From NCBI RefSeq assembly GCF_020622065.1, contig NZ_JAHRYQ010000002.1, positions 555,905 through 619,904 on the forward strand: a stretch of 64,000 bases of DNA. The letters run 5' to 3'. The position numbers and the translations under genes were made by a program. This DNA comes from Geothrix sp. (lineage in GTDB: Bacteria; Acidobacteriota; Holophagae; Holophagales; Holophagaceae). Below the pieces are notes generated by a model. That model was not told where the DNA came from. It searched no databases and worked only from the letters and a program-made list of their open reading frames with translations. Every line of letters begins with the position of its first letter. Within the stretch, counting starts at the first letter, position 1. This document shows positions 37,301-46,931 of the stretch, one piece after another.

Positions 37301-37777
37301 CTAGGCTACATCGTGAATGGTCTTGAGTTCCAGGATCTCGAAGCGCCGGGTGCCCGCGGGGATCTGGACGCGGACCTCGTTGCCCTCTTCCTGGCCCACC
37401 AGCGCCATGCCGATGGGGGAGCTGATGCTGAGATGCTGCGGGTGGCCATCCAGTTCCTCCGGAAGCACCAGCGTGTAGGTGAATTCCTCCTCGGAATCGA
37501 GGTCCAGGATCGTGACTTTGGAGCCGTAGGCGGCCCGGGACTTGGGCAGGCGGCTGATGTCCAGGCTGGCCACTTCGGAGATGCGCTTCTCGATGGTCAC
37601 GAGCTTGTTCTGGAACATGTCGCGCTTGGCCAGCGCCTGCTCGTATTCGGCGTTTTCGGACAGGTCGCCCTGCCCGGCCGCCCGGGCGATCTCCTGGGGG
37701 ATGTCCACCAGAAGGGCCTGCTTGATGTCCTTGAGTTCCTTCTCGAGCTTCACGAGCACGTGCTTGGGCATGGTCAT
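37301..37777 (-). CDS. greA: Transcription elongation factor GreA
   Basis: A 158-residue factor, the same length as E. coli GreA. The N-terminal coiled coil ends in the acidic tip GDLSENAEYEQA (residues 41-52), which provides the Asp and Glu that promote RNA cleavage in backtracked RNA polymerase. The C-terminal FKBP-like domain has SPIGMALVGQEEGNEV. Starts at 37777 or 37771 are both possible, and neither has a clear Shine-Dalgarno. A terminator of the upstream acyltransferase gene ends only 16 bases before the start, leaving little room for a separate promoter. Confidence 0.96.
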   Translation of the reverse strand: MTMPKHVLVKLEKELKDIKQALLVDIPQEIARAAGQGDLSENAEYEQALAKRDMFQNKLVTIEKRISEVASLDISRLPKSRAAYGSKVTILDLDSEEEFTYTLVLPEELDGHPQHLSISSPIGMALVGQEEGNEVRVQIPAGTRRFEILELKTIHDVA

Positions 37778-37793
37778 GTCCGGGGAAAGGGTC

Positions 37794-37818
37794 AAAAAAA
37801 GGCGGGCCGAGGGGCCCG
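37794..37818 (-). terminator. Intrinsic terminator between the LpxL-like gene and greA
   Basis: On the minus strand a CGGGCC/GGCCCG stem with a four-base loop (37803-37818) starts right after the acyltransferase stop codon and is followed, after two bases, by seven T (37800-37794). The greA start codon is 16 bases further on. Confidence 0.8.
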
Positions 37819-37819
37819 G

Positions 37820-38797
37820 TCACACGCGGGAGAGTTGAACCGATTCTACCCATTCTGGGGGCGGAAGCGGAGCCGGAAGGGGGTTCCCCTCGCCGGGACG
37901 GGTCTTGAAGCGGCGGTGCATCCAGAACCACCAGCGGGGGTCCTTCCGGATCTGATCTTCGATGCGGGCGGTCATGAGCTGGGTGGCCACCCAGGCGTCC
38001 TTCGCCGCATCGCCGGTGACGGGCACCTGGAAGGGGGGCTCGAAGCGGACGGTGGTGGTGCCGTCGGGGTTGGGCCAGCTGAAGACCGGCAGCACGGGCA
38101 GGCCATAGCGCGCGGCCAGGCTGCCGGCGGTACCGAAGGTGGAGGCCCACTGGCCGAGGAACTTCACCCACACCCCCATGGTGAGGGCATCCTGATCCAG
38201 CAGGAAACCCACGCCGCGGCCGGCCTTGAGGGCTTTCAGCGTCTCCCGCATGGCGCCGTCCTTGAGGATCACCCGGTTGCCGAACCGGGTGCGGAAGCCC
38301 AGGGAGATGGGCTCCAGCAGCGGGTTGTCCAGCTCCCGCCCGATGGCATCCAGGGTACGGCCGTGGCGGCTCTGGGCCAGGGCGATGGCCTCCCAGTTGC
38401 CGTAGTGGCCCGTGAGCTGGATGAAGCCCTTGCCGGAAGCCTGGGCGGCATCAAAGTGCTCCAGACCCTCGACTTTGATCCAGCGGTCCAGTTCCTCGGG
38501 GGTGGCTCGGCGCAATCGCAGCAGGCCCACGAACAAGGCCCCGAAGTGCCGGAAGCAGGTGCGGGCCATGGCCCGGGTCTCCGCCTCGGAGAGGCCCAGG
38601 TCCGCGAAGCGCAGGTTCTCCCGGACGATGCGGCGGTGCCGGGGGTCCACCAGATAGAACAAGGTGCCCGCGGCCTCCCCGAGGGCCTGCACTGTGGCCC
38701 AGGGCAGGCGCCCGATCACCCCATCCAGCAGGCGGAAGACACCGTACTCCAGGCGGTGCCGGAGCGTGGGAGCGGGAGAGGGGGTCATGTCAGCCAT
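37820..38797 (-). CDS. LpxL/HtrB-type lipid A (or phospholipid) acyltransferase
   Basis: A 325-residue inner-membrane protein of the lysophospholipid acyltransferase family. The catalytic H-x4-E motif is in TGHYGNWEAI near residue 127, followed by GRELDNPLLEP and the DQD motif in GFLLDQDALTMGV near 200. The first 50 residues include a hydrophobic anchor. It probably adds a secondary acyl chain to lipid A. The ATG at 38797 directly abuts a run of seven T ending a terminator; an ATG three codons later is the alternative start. The neighbouring GT9 gene supports a lipopolysaccharide role. Confidence 0.92.
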   Translation of the reverse strand: MADMTPSPAPTLRHRLEYGVFRLLDGVIGRLPWATVQALGEAAGTLFYLVDPRHRRIVRENLRFADLGLSEAETRAMARTCFRHFGALFVGLLRLRRATPEELDRWIKVEGLEHFDAAQASGKGFIQLTGHYGNWEAIALAQSRHGRTLDAIGRELDNPLLEPISLGFRTRFGNRVILKDGAMRETLKALKAGRGVGFLLDQDALTMGVWVKFLGQWASTFGTAGSLAARYGLPVLPVFSWPNPDGTTTVRFEPPFQVPVTGDAAKDAWVATQLMTARIEDQIRKDPRWWFWMHRRFKTRPGEGNPLPAPLPPPEWVESVQLSRV

Positions 38798-38829
38798 AAA
38801 AAAAGGGGCGCCTCGGGGTGACGAGGCGC
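38798..38829 (-). terminator. Intrinsic terminator between the GT9 gene and the LpxL-like gene
   Basis: On the minus strand a perfect 8-base stem (38822-38829 with 38808-38815) around a 6-base loop is followed by three C and seven T (38804-38798). The next base is the A of the downstream ATG, so terminator and start codon touch. Confidence 0.85.
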
Positions 38830-38855
38830 GGACAGTCAGTCTAGCAGGAACCCCT

Positions 38856-39968
38856 TCAGGATTCTTTCGTCAGCAATGTCAACACTTCCATCACGCGAGA
38901 TGGGGAAATCCGATGGGCGCTGGAGCCATGGGTGGGGAAGTCCGCCGCCACCCCGGGGTCGCAGTCCACATCCGGCCCCCGCAGGGCCAGGGCCCGGGGC
39001 CCGATGGGGTTCACCCACACCTCGGGGCTGGGGCCGAAGAGGGTCACCGTGGGCCGCCCCGTAGCCGCGGCCGTGTGCGCCAGACCTGTATCGATGGCCA
39101 CATTGCCCCAGGCCGCGGACTGGACGGCACAGGCTTCAGGCAGGGTCGTCCTTCCCGCCAGGTTCAATGCGCCGGGCACCGCCGCGGCGAGCTCGGCGCC
39201 CAGCGGCGCCTCGTCCGGCCCGCCCAGCAGGACCGGGCGGAGGCCGCGGGCCTGAAGGAGCCGCATCAGCTCCGGCCAGGTGCGGTCCTCGGGGAACCAG
39301 CGTTTGCCGAAGCCGCGGGTGCCGAAGGCCAGGGTGGCGTAGGGCTCGCCCGCCCAGCCCACCTCGCGGAGCTTCTCGGGCCCCTTCCGCCCGCCCAGCA
39401 GGTCCGGCGTGAGGGGCAGCCACAGGGCCCGGTCATCGCCCGTGAGCGTCGCCAGCAGGGGCTGGATGCGGGTGGCAATGTGCAGGGGCAGGTCGCGGTA
39501 CTTGATGGGGTGGTGGTAGAGCAGGCGCAGATGGTTGTCCGCGATGCCGGCCCGGATGGGCACCCGGCTCAGCCAGGCGGCGAAGGGCAGCCGGGCGCTC
39601 TGCGAGAGGTTCAGGAAGGCGGCGGGAGGGCGCTTGCGCCAGCCCCGCACCAGGGCCCAGGGATCGGGCTTGGCGGCCCCGCCGCCTTCGATGAGGGACG
39701 CGGCGATGAAGGCGGGATCGGCCTCCGACAGCAAGGCGGCGCCGATGTGATGGCCCACGGCGATCCACCGCAGGTGTACGCCCCGGGCCGTGGCCACCCC
39801 GTTCCAGTGGTGCTGGAGGGTCCGCAGGAAGGGGAGGGTCATCACGACATCGCCCAGCTGGCGCGGGAAGCGGATCCACACCTCGGGCGCGGCGCCCTGG
39901 GCCAGGGCGCGGTCCAGGTCGGCCAGCACCGGGTGGCCAGTCGCGCGCTCGCCCGGGCCCGCGCTCAT
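38856..39968 (-). CDS. Glycosyltransferase family 9 (heptosyltransferase-like)
   Basis: A 370-residue GT-B enzyme. The N-terminal IRFPRQLGDVVMTLPFLRTL (residues 32-51) and the C-terminal IDTGLAHTAAATGRPTVTLF with GPSPE (donor binding) are typical of ADP-heptose LPS heptosyltransferases. It would transfer a sugar to the lipopolysaccharide inner core. The true donor sugar is not shown by sequence. It overlaps the arginine deiminase gene upstream by four bases (ATGA), an unusual coupling, and is followed by a strong terminator. Confidence 0.92.
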   Translation of the reverse strand: MSAGPGERATGHPVLADLDRALAQGAAPEVWIRFPRQLGDVVMTLPFLRTLQHHWNGVATARGVHLRWIAVGHHIGAALLSEADPAFIAASLIEGGGAAKPDPWALVRGWRKRPPAAFLNLSQSARLPFAAWLSRVPIRAGIADNHLRLLYHHPIKYRDLPLHIATRIQPLLATLTGDDRALWLPLTPDLLGGRKGPEKLREVGWAGEPYATLAFGTRGFGKRWFPEDRTWPELMRLLQARGLRPVLLGGPDEAPLGAELAAAVPGALNLAGRTTLPEACAVQSAAWGNVAIDTGLAHTAAATGRPTVTLFGPSPEVWVNPIGPRALALRGPDVDCDPGVAADFPTHGSSAHRISPSRVMEVLTLLTKES

Positions 39969-41266
39969 GCGCCTTCCCGTGACAGCGGCATGGTCATGCA
40001 GCGGGGACCGCCCCGGGCCCGGCTCAGCTCACCGGCCTCGATCTGGATCAGGTACTTCTGGCCATCCAGCAGGTCCAGGCTCGCCTCCGTCAGGACCTGC
40101 CGGGCCGTCACCACCCGGTAGCCGGCCTTGTCGAGGGCCTCCCCCGTGGCGATGTTGCGGGCATAGCTGGCGATGACTCCCGGGGCCAGGCAGAAGGCGT
40201 TGGCGCCGTCGGTCCACTGCTCCCGCTGCTGGAGGATGGGATCCTTCCCGCCACAGAAGATGGGCTGCAGGTCCACGCCCACGGCCTTCAGCGACCGGAG
40301 CAGGCTCGGTTGGGTGCTCATGCGCAGCTCCGGGTGGCGCAGGTCGATGCTGGTGACATTCAGGAGTTCCCGGCTGCCCTCCACGAAGTAGGGCGGATAG
40401 ACCAGACATTCGTCTTCGCTGGTGCGGGTGAAGATGGTGTCCAGGTGCATCGCGCTGCGCTTCTTTGGCATGAGCACCATGAGCAGGTGGTCGAAGCTGT
40501 CTTCGTTCTCGGCCCGGTGCGCCCGCAGGGATTCGGCCAGCAGGTGGATGGCGTCGGCCTGGGTGCGCTCGCTGCAGCCCACGGCCAGCACTTTGCGGCT
40601 GAGCACCAGAATGTCGCCGCCTTCCAGACTCACCGGGGCCTTGATCTCGCCGCGGACCAGGGGCGTGACCTGATCGAACCATTTGTCCTGGTCCGTGTGG
40701 TGCTTCAGCCGCGGGTGGTGCCGGAACACATAGCTGAGGATCAGCGGCTCGCGCTCCCGGGCCCAGGTGGCCATGGAGTTCACGCTGTAGCCGTCCCCGA
40801 TGACCGAGGCGGGATCCCGCATGAACAGCAGGTTCGGGATGGGCCGAACCCGGTAATCGAACTCCTCCTCCCAGCGCGTGTGGCCGGGCATGTCATCCCA
40901 GGGGAGGCCGCCGATGACGCTGCGCGCCGCGTCGGCCGGGGCCATGTCCCGCAACAGGTTGCAGGTGTCGTCCGGCAGGCCCACCAGGCGCCGCAGGTCC
41001 TCGATGAAGGCCAGCTTGACGCCCTGGTCCTGGAGCGACTCGATGAAGAGGTCCTGGATGTCCAGCACCTCGTCGGCCACCTTGGCCAGCACCTTCCGGA
41101 ACTGCTCGTGCTCGTAGCGCGCCAGGTCGCCGTGGAGGATGTCGTCGAAAAGCAGCTTTTCCATCATCCCCGGCACCATCAAGTCCACCTCGGGGCCGGG
41201 GTTGTGGATCACCACCTGCTTGAGGCGGGCGGTCTCGGAGAACACGGAGAGGTGGATGGGCTGCAT
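39965..41266 (-). CDS. arcA: Arginine deiminase
   Basis: A 433-residue enzyme that converts arginine to citrulline and ammonia. Motifs fit [15 protein letters not shown] near 22, [10 protein letters not shown] near 157 (Asp), [11 protein letters not shown] near 222 and, near the C-terminus, the nucleophile Cys423 in GGPRCMTMP, where the family usually has GGHCMS. The start at 41266 is set by AGGA upstream. No ornithine carbamoyltransferase or carbamate kinase is near, so this is not an arc operon. It is translationally coupled to a GT9 gene. It may serve nitrogen supply or acid resistance rather than fermentation. Confidence 0.9.
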   Translation of the reverse strand: MQPIHLSVFSETARLKQVVIHNPGPEVDLMVPGMMEKLLFDDILHGDLARYEHEQFRKVLAKVADEVLDIQDLFIESLQDQGVKLAFIEDLRRLVGLPDDTCNLLRDMAPADAARSVIGGLPWDDMPGHTRWEEEFDYRVRPIPNLLFMRDPASVIGDGYSVNSMATWAREREPLILSYVFRHHPRLKHHTDQDKWFDQVTPLVRGEIKAPVSLEGGDILVLSRKVLAVGCSERTQADAIHLLAESLRAHRAENEDSFDHLLMVLMPKKRSAMHLDTIFTRTSEDECLVYPPYFVEGSRELLNVTSIDLRHPELRMSTQPSLLRSLKAVGVDLQPIFCGGKDPILQQREQWTDGANAFCLAPGVIASYARNIATGEALDKAGYRVVTARQVLTEASLDLLDGQKYLIQIEAGELSRARGGPRCMTMPLSREGA

Positions 41267-41463
41267 GGAGGTCCTGGGCGGGTCTGGAACCCCGCAGGTT
41301 AGCATGGAAGCCGCATCCTGACTGCATCTGCGCATCTCAGTTGACCTACGGGTTCAATATTCTTTACCAATTTGGTCGGACATTCTCCTTGAACCCCCCC
41401 GAGCCCCGCCGTAGCCTGATTCTTCCCACCGGACCCAGGGGCAAGTCCCCATTTGGAGGCATC

Positions 41464-42045
41464 ATGGCCGCATTCGTCACCCAGCCCGCACCCGACTTCA
41501 AGGCCAAGGCCCTGGTCAACGGCGAGTTCAAGGAAGTCTCGCTGTCCGACTACAAGGGCAAGAAGGTCGTGCTGTTCTTCTACCCCCTCGACTTCACCTT
41601 CGTGTGCCCCACCGAGATCCTGGCCTTCTCCGACGCCATCAAGGAGTTCGAGGCCCGCAACACCCAGGTCATCGGCGTGAGCGTGGATTCCCATTTCAGC
41701 CACTGGGCCTGGGCCAACACGCCCCGCAAGGACGGCGGCATCCACGGCGTGTCCTTCCCCCTGGTCTCCGACCTGAACAAGACCATCGCCCAGGACTACG
41801 GCGTGCTGCTGCCCGCCGGCATCGCCCTGCGTGGCCTGTTCATCATCAACACCAAGGGTGAGCTGAAGCACATCACCGTGAACCACAACGACCTGGGCCG
41901 CAGCGTGGAGGAAGTCCTCCGCCTCCTCGACGCCATCGACTTCACCGAAGAGCACGGCGAAGTCTGCCCCGCCAACTGGCACAAGGGCGAGAAGGCCATG
42001 AAGCCGACCTCCGACGGATTGAAGGCCTATGTAGCCTCCAAGTAA
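41464..42045 (+). CDS. Typical 2-Cys peroxiredoxin (AhpC/Prx1 type)
   Basis: A 193-residue thioredoxin-fold peroxidase. The peroxidatic Cys48 is in FTFVCPTE and the resolving Cys168 in GEVCPANW, the typical 2-Cys layout. It reduces hydrogen peroxide and organic hydroperoxides using thioredoxin or AhpF. The ATG at 41464 is preceded by GGAGG at good spacing. It is monocistronic, with a terminator hairpin 20 bp after the stop. An inverted repeat ACCAA-T-TTGGT (41366-41376) lies in its upstream region. Confidence 0.97.
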   Translation: MAAFVTQPAPDFKAKALVNGEFKEVSLSDYKGKKVVLFFYPLDFTFVCPTEILAFSDAIKEFEARNTQVIGVSVDSHFSHWAWANTPRKDGGIHGVSFPLVSDLNKTIAQDYGVLLPAGIALRGLFIINTKGELKHITVNHNDLGRSVEEVLRLLDAIDFTEEHGEVCPANWHKGEKAMKPTSDGLKAYVASK

Positions 42046-42064
42046 TTGGAAGAGATCACACGCA

Positions 42065-42086
42065 GCGGGCGCCGAAAGGCGCCCGC
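42065..42086 (+). terminator. Terminator of the peroxiredoxin gene
   Basis: A perfect 9-base stem (42065-42073 with 42078-42086) closed by a stable GAAA tetraloop lies 20 bp after the stop codon. Only a short T-rich stretch follows. Confidence 0.8.
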
Positions 42087-42140
42087 GGTGTTTGTGGGGG
42101 AAGCCGGGTTAATCTGGGGGCCCGTCTTGCGAGGAACCGG

Positions 42141-42752
42141 TTGAAGCAGCCCCTGGAATGCCCCCACCCTCCCGAGGGCCTCCGTCAGGTCCGGAGCCGG
42201 ATCTGGCCTGCGCTCGGACGGGCCTACCTGCGGCTGGCGGGCTGGCGGGTCGAGGGCGCATTCCCGGAGGTCCCCAAGTGCGTGGCCGTGGTGGCCCCCC
42301 ACACCTCGAACTGGGATTTCACCCTGGGCGTGGCGTTCATGTTCGCGGCCGGACTGCGCGTGTCCTGGCTCGGCAAGCACGCGCTGTTCAAGGCCCCGTT
42401 CAGGCGATTGCTCCGGTCGCTGGGCGGCATTCCCGTGGATCGCCGGGCCAGCCACGGCGTGGTCGGCGCCTGTGTGAAGGCCTTCGAGGCCGCCCCCGCC
42501 CTCCTGCTGGCCCTGGCGCCGGAGGGCACCCGCAAGGGCGTGAGCCAGTGGAAGACGGGCTTCTATCAGATCGCCTCCGAGGCCGGGGTGCCCATCCTGC
42601 CCGTGGGCTTCGACTACCGGAACCATGTGATCCGCCTGATGCCCCTGTTCAGGCCCAGCGGCGACCGGGAGCAGGACATCCCCCGGATCCAGGCCCTGTT
42701 CGATCAGGTTCACGGCCTGCGCGAACGCCCCACGGAAGGCCCGAAGGGCTGA
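42141..42752 (+). CDS. 1-acyl-sn-glycerol-3-phosphate acyltransferase-like protein
   Basis: A 203-residue PlsC-type acyltransferase. The start is TTG at 42141 behind GAGGAA. The catalytic H-x4-D motif is in APHTSNWDFTLG near residue 54, the second motif near 85-92 is FRRLLRSLGGIPVDR, and APEGTRK near 132 is motif III. This short type is often found in genomes as a lysophospholipid acyltransferase of unknown acceptor. It is 5 bp upstream of the protoporphyrinogen oxidase gene, so the two are probably cotranscribed. Confidence 0.9.
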   Translation: MKQPLECPHPPEGLRQVRSRIWPALGRAYLRLAGWRVEGAFPEVPKCVAVVAPHTSNWDFTLGVAFMFAAGLRVSWLGKHALFKAPFRRLLRSLGGIPVDRRASHGVVGACVKAFEAAPALLLALAPEGTRKGVSQWKTGFYQIASEAGVPILPVGFDYRNHVIRLMPLFRPSGDREQDIPRIQALFDQVHGLRERPTEGPKG

Positions 42753-42757
42753 GCCCC

Positions 42758-44071
42758 GTGGACGCCCCCCGGACCCGCATCCTCATCCTCGGCGGCGGCC
42801 TCTCTGGGCTGCTGGCCGCCTGGCAGCTGCGCCGGCTGGACCGGGCCATCGAAGTGTGGGAGGCTTCCTCCGCCGTGGGCGGCTGGGCACAGACGCTGGC
42901 CTGGCCTGGGCCGCACGGTGAGGCGGGCTTTCTCGAACGGGGCCCGCAATCGCTCCGGGTGGGCCGGGGCGGGGCCCTGGAGCGCCTGCTCCGCGACCTG
43001 GACCTCGAGCTGCGCCCCCCCGGGCCCAAGGGCCCCCGCTGGCTGGGCAAGGGGGGGCGCCGACATCCCAGCCCGGCCTCGCTCGCGGGCCTGGTGCGGG
43101 CGCCGGGGCTCAGCCTCGGGGAGAAGCTGCGGCTGCTGGCGGAACCCCTCATCCCGCCGGGAGATGGAGCGGAAGAGACCCTGCGCGCCTTCTTCGCCCG
43201 ACGCCTGGGCGAAGGGTTCGCCCGGGAGTTGCTGCCCGCGCTGGTGGCCGGCGTGCTCGCGGCCCCGCCCGAGCGCCTCAGCGCGGACGCGCTCCCACGC
43301 CTGCGGCGCCTGGACGAAAAGGGGGGCCTCCTGCTGGGCGGCCTGCGGGTCGGCCTGGAGCGCACGGGCCTTCCGGCGGGCGGAACCGGCGCCCTGGCCC
43401 AGGCGCTGGCCGCTCGCCTCGGGTGCGTGAGGACGAACCGCGCCGCCCGGACCCTGGAGCCCCTGCCGGAGGGGCGCTGGCAGGTCCACGGAGAGGGCCT
43501 GAGCCAGGCGGCGGACGCCGTGGTCCTGGCCCTTCCTGCGCAGGTGGCGGCGGGCCTCCTGAGGCCCGTGGCGCCCGAGCCCTCGGCCCTCCTCGAGGCG
43601 ATCCCCCGCCTGGACCTCCGCGTCTGGCACAGCCGCCACGCCCTTCCTCTCGGTGGCGGCAGCGCCGGTTGGGAACGCGGCTTCGGGCTCCTCATCCACC
43701 CCCCGGAGGGCCACGGCCTCCTGGGGTCCGTCTCCTTCGCGGCGGACGATCCGCGCGGCGTGCCGGGGCTGCTCCAGGTCCGCTCCTATGTCGGAGGTGC
43801 CCATCCGGTGGCCCCCGGGCTGGAGGCCTGGCCCGGCGTGTTCCAGGAGCTGCGCCGCTGGCTGCCGGAACTCACCGAGCCCCTTCAGGTGCGCGAGGAG
43901 GCCTGCCCCGGGGCCTTCCCTCTTCTGGAACCCGGCCACCGGGCCCGGGCGGCCCGCCTGGCTGCGGGCCTTCCGCGGGGACTCCACTGGCTCGGCGCCG
44001 CGCGGTTCGGCCCGGGCGTCCCCGATCTCGCTGAGGGCACCGAAGCCTGGGCGGCAAGCGCGGCTATTTGA
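42758..44071 (+). CDS. hemY: Protoporphyrinogen oxidase (HemY type)
   Basis: A 437-residue FAD-dependent enzyme starting at GTG 42758. The dinucleotide motif ILGGGLSGLLAAW lies near residue 9, followed by EVWEASSAVGGW. The segment FLERGPQSLRVG near 60 and the C-terminal LHWLGAARFGPGVPDL fit protoporphyrinogen IX oxidase, which makes protoporphyrin IX for heme. Identity with the family looks low in the middle, so another amine-oxidase-fold function is possible. Its stop lies inside the convergent DUF748 gene, with an 8-bp overlap. Confidence 0.8.
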   Translation: MDAPRTRILILGGGLSGLLAAWQLRRLDRAIEVWEASSAVGGWAQTLAWPGPHGEAGFLERGPQSLRVGRGGALERLLRDLDLELRPPGPKGPRWLGKGGRRHPSPASLAGLVRAPGLSLGEKLRLLAEPLIPPGDGAEETLRAFFARRLGEGFARELLPALVAGVLAAPPERLSADALPRLRRLDEKGGLLLGGLRVGLERTGLPAGGTGALAQALAARLGCVRTNRAARTLEPLPEGRWQVHGEGLSQAADAVVLALPAQVAAGLLRPVAPEPSALLEAIPRLDLRVWHSRHALPLGGGSAGWERGFGLLIHPPEGHGLLGSVSFAADDPRGVPGLLQVRSYVGGAHPVAPGLEAWPGVFQELRRWLPELTEPLQVREEACPGAFPLLEPGHRARAARLAAGLPRGLHWLGAARFGPGVPDLAEGTEAWAASAAI

Positions 44072-46931
44072 GGGTGAAGACCACGGCCGCGCCTTTGGCC
44101 TGGCCGGTCCGCACGGGAAAGATTCGGGCGGGATCGGCCTTCGCCGTGTCCTGGAGCCAGCCGATGACCGCCTTCCCCCGGGCATCGGCCAGGTGGATGA
44201 GTTCCGAAGGATCCACCCCCTGGGCGGAGAGCAGGCGCTGCTCCATCTCCGCAGGAGGCGGGGGCGGCGGGGCCGGTTTGACATCCTTGGCGGGCGGGAA
44301 GGCCCCCTCGTAGGCGACCCTCAGCCAGCGTTCGCGCTCGGCGGCGGGCACGGGCCCCGCCTCGACCTGCTTCAGGGCCTTGGCCCGCGTCCGCCGCAGG
44401 AGCGCTTCCAGGCTGGCCTTGCGCAGGGCCGCCCCATCCTGCTCCGGATCCACCGCGCCTTCGGCCTCCAGGCGCAGCTCCGGCCGCTCGTGCAGCGCCT
44501 TGGCCAGAGCCTGCAGCTTGGGCGTGGCGGCCGCCTCCAGGGCGCTGGAGCCCGGAGCGAAGGCCAGGCTGCTGAGGTCCCCCGCATCGCTGCCGAAGAG
44601 CTTGCCGATCAAGGTGAAGGGCGAGGTGGCGATCTTCCCCAGCAGGTTGAAGACGGCCTTCCACACGAGCTTGCCGTACTTCACATCGGGATCGTCCAGG
44701 TTGCCCTCGATGGGCAGGTCGAAGGCGATGACGCCCTTGCGGTCCCGCAGGATGGCCAGCCCCAGCTTCACGGGCAGGCCTGTGGCATCGGGGCTTTGCA
44801 CCTTCTCGCCCAGGTAGAACTGGTCGAGCTTCACGGCGTTGTCGGCCTTCAGGTTCCGGTGGTCGATGCGCAGGTGGGCATCCACATCCAGCTTGCCCTT
44901 CTGCACGGTGTAGCCCAGATACTTGCCGGTGTAGGGCGTGAAGTCCGTGAGGTCGGCGCCCTGGATCTTCAGGATCACATCGGTATCCAGGTCGCTGCGG
45001 AGGGGCATCGCGTGACCCGTGATGGTGATGGGTGCGAGTCCGCCGGCACGGCCCTTGAAATCGACCTTCGACGAGACATCGGGACGGCTGGAGAGGCCCA
45101 GGTAACTCCCTTCCAGGTCGCTGAGCACCAACGCCGCGTTCGGCTGCAGGGAACGGTCGATGTAGCTGAGTCGGCCGCCGGTGATGCCGAAGGTCACGAT
45201 GGTCAGGTCCGGGGCGCCGGCGGGCGTGGCGGGCAGCACAGCGGCGGTCGGGGCGGCGGGCTTGCCTTCCGGGGCCAGCCGCAGGGCCCGGGCCACATTG
45301 GTGCTGCCGTCGGGCTGCACCACCACGCGGCCTTCAGGATCCGTCCAGTCGACGGTCTGGATGGTCATGGACAGGGGGGCCGAGCGGAGGTCCGCTCCCG
45401 CCAGGCGCAACTGCTTCCAGCGCAGGAAGGGCTCGTTCAGGGCCGCGTCCCGCACCTCGAAACCCTGCACCGAGGCGGCACCCCGATAGGTGACGCCATC
45501 GGTCTTGCGTCCTTCGAAGACGAAGCGCACGCGGCCCTCGGCCCCCAACCTGCCCGAGGCGATGCGCAGGTCCAGGGCCGCGTCGAGGTAGGGATCCCAA
45601 GGTGCCAGCTCCAGTCCCTCCACCTTCAGCTGAAGGTCTCCGGTCCCCTTCAGGGGTGCCACGCGTCCCTCGGCTTTCAGGGAGCCGCCCCCGAGCTTCA
45701 GGTCCAACGACATCGGGCTCGTGGCGGCGGGATCCGCCGAGAGATCCTGCCCGTGCAGGTTCAGGTCCGTGGCCTCCGCCTGGACCGGGCGGGCGGGGCC
45801 CAGGTCCTCCCAGCCCACACGGAAGCCCTTGAGGGCGAGGTCGCGGATCCGCCATTGAAGGGGTTTCTCGTCGGGATGCTTGGCCCGGGGTTTGGGTGGC
45901 GCCACCAGGCGGGCCAGGTTGAGGCCCCCGTCCTTCGCCATCTGCACGCGCAGCACACCCCCTTCTGCGGTGATGGACTCCAGCTCCAGTGAGGGCGCCA
46001 GCAGGTCCGCCTTTCCGCCGCGGATGTCCAGGAGGGGCAGCTCGATGGCAGGCTGGGCGGCGCCGCGTTCGGCGACCTTCACATCCTTCAGGGTGAGCCC
46101 CAGGTCCGTCAGCTCCACCACCCGGCGGCCCCCGCCCCACTCGACGCGATACTGCGCCCGCACAGCCGCCGTGCCGCTGCGGATCTCGCTGGAGACCTGC
46201 TCCTGCTCATAGGGGCGGTACTTGGGGAGGGAGAGGTTCTCCAGCAGGAGGCTGCCCCTGGAGGTGAAAGGCTGGAAACCCAGGTCCCCCTTCCATGCCA
46301 CATGCTCCTTGGCCTCAGTCCAGGCCTCCAGCACCACGCCGCTGTGGTTCCCCACCTCCGTCCGCAACCCCTCCAGGGTGAACGCGATGGGTCCCACCAC
46401 GGTCCGGAAGGGCGCCGACGCCGAACCATCGCTGAATTCGACGCGGCCTTCCCGCAACCGGAAGCGGCGGACATCCAGCACCCATTTGGAAGGGCTGGAG
46501 GGCGCGGCCTCCGAGGCCTTGCCGTCCTCTTCCAGCAGATCTTGGAAGTTCAGGCGCCCCTGGGCGTCCAGCGCAGTCCTGAAGGTCAGGCCTTCGACTT
46601 CCACCGTGGACAGGCCCACCGTGTGGCTCAACAGGCGCCAGACATCGTAGTTCACGAAGAGGCGGCGGAGCGTGATCCAGTCGCCTCCCCCCCGCTCGGC
46701 GACGCGCACGCCTTCGACCGTGATGCCGAAGGTGAAGGGGTTGAAGCGGAGCTTCGCCACCGTGACGGGCCGCTTCAGGGCCTTGGTCGCCTCCCGCTCG
46801 ATGCGGGGCCGCACCAGGGCCGGCACCAGGAAGAACCCCGCCAGCAGCCACGCCCCGTACAGGCCCGCCAGGGCCCCAATCAGGCGTCGCCAGCGGCGGG
46901 AGAAGGCCAAGAGAGCGGCTGGAATGGGCAT
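44064..46931 (-). CDS. DUF748/AsmA-like large membrane-anchored protein
   Basis: A 955-residue protein with one N-terminal membrane helix (residues 14-36) and a long periplasmic beta-rich body of repeated AsmA-like segments. The opening PVTVAKLRFNPFTFGITVEG and repeats such as LTDFTPYTGKYLGY are typical of DUF748 proteins. The last 160 residues are an OmpA-like region (LSSLAFAPGSSALEAAATPK). AsmA-like proteins help move phospholipids between the membranes, so an envelope lipid transport role is likely but not shown. It shares 8 bp with the convergent hemY-like gene. Confidence 0.85.
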   Translation of the reverse strand: MPIPAALLAFSRRWRRLIGALAGLYGAWLLAGFFLVPALVRPRIEREATKALKRPVTVAKLRFNPFTFGITVEGVRVAERGGGDWITLRRLFVNYDVWRLLSHTVGLSTVEVEGLTFRTALDAQGRLNFQDLLEEDGKASEAAPSSPSKWVLDVRRFRLREGRVEFSDGSASAPFRTVVGPIAFTLEGLRTEVGNHSGVVLEAWTEAKEHVAWKGDLGFQPFTSRGSLLLENLSLPKYRPYEQEQVSSEIRSGTAAVRAQYRVEWGGGRRVVELTDLGLTLKDVKVAERGAAQPAIELPLLDIRGGKADLLAPSLELESITAEGGVLRVQMAKDGGLNLARLVAPPKPRAKHPDEKPLQWRIRDLALKGFRVGWEDLGPARPVQAEATDLNLHGQDLSADPAATSPMSLDLKLGGGSLKAEGRVAPLKGTGDLQLKVEGLELAPWDPYLDAALDLRIASGRLGAEGRVRFVFEGRKTDGVTYRGAASVQGFEVRDAALNEPFLRWKQLRLAGADLRSAPLSMTIQTVDWTDPEGRVVVQPDGSTNVARALRLAPEGKPAAPTAAVLPATPAGAPDLTIVTFGITGGRLSYIDRSLQPNAALVLSDLEGSYLGLSSRPDVSSKVDFKGRAGGLAPITITGHAMPLRSDLDTDVILKIQGADLTDFTPYTGKYLGYTVQKGKLDVDAHLRIDHRNLKADNAVKLDQFYLGEKVQSPDATGLPVKLGLAILRDRKGVIAFDLPIEGNLDDPDVKYGKLVWKAVFNLLGKIATSPFTLIGKLFGSDAGDLSSLAFAPGSSALEAAATPKLQALAKALHERPELRLEAEGAVDPEQDGAALRKASLEALLRRTRAKALKQVEAGPVPAAERERWLRVAYEGAFPPAKDVKPAPPPPPPAEMEQRLLSAQGVDPSELIHLADARGKAVIGWLQDTAKADPARIFPVRTGQAKGAAVVFTLK

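Noticed and set aside
41341-41380. A TTGACC-led sigma70 promoter before the peroxiredoxin gene
   Set aside because: No -10 box lies at a 15-19 base spacing (the nearest TATTCT is 11 bases away), so I did not list it as a promoter.
42158-42757. An N-terminal extension fused to the protoporphyrinogen oxidase
   Set aside because: It lies over the acyltransferase gene in another frame and has shadow composition. The GTG at 42758 starts just before the FAD motif, as expected.
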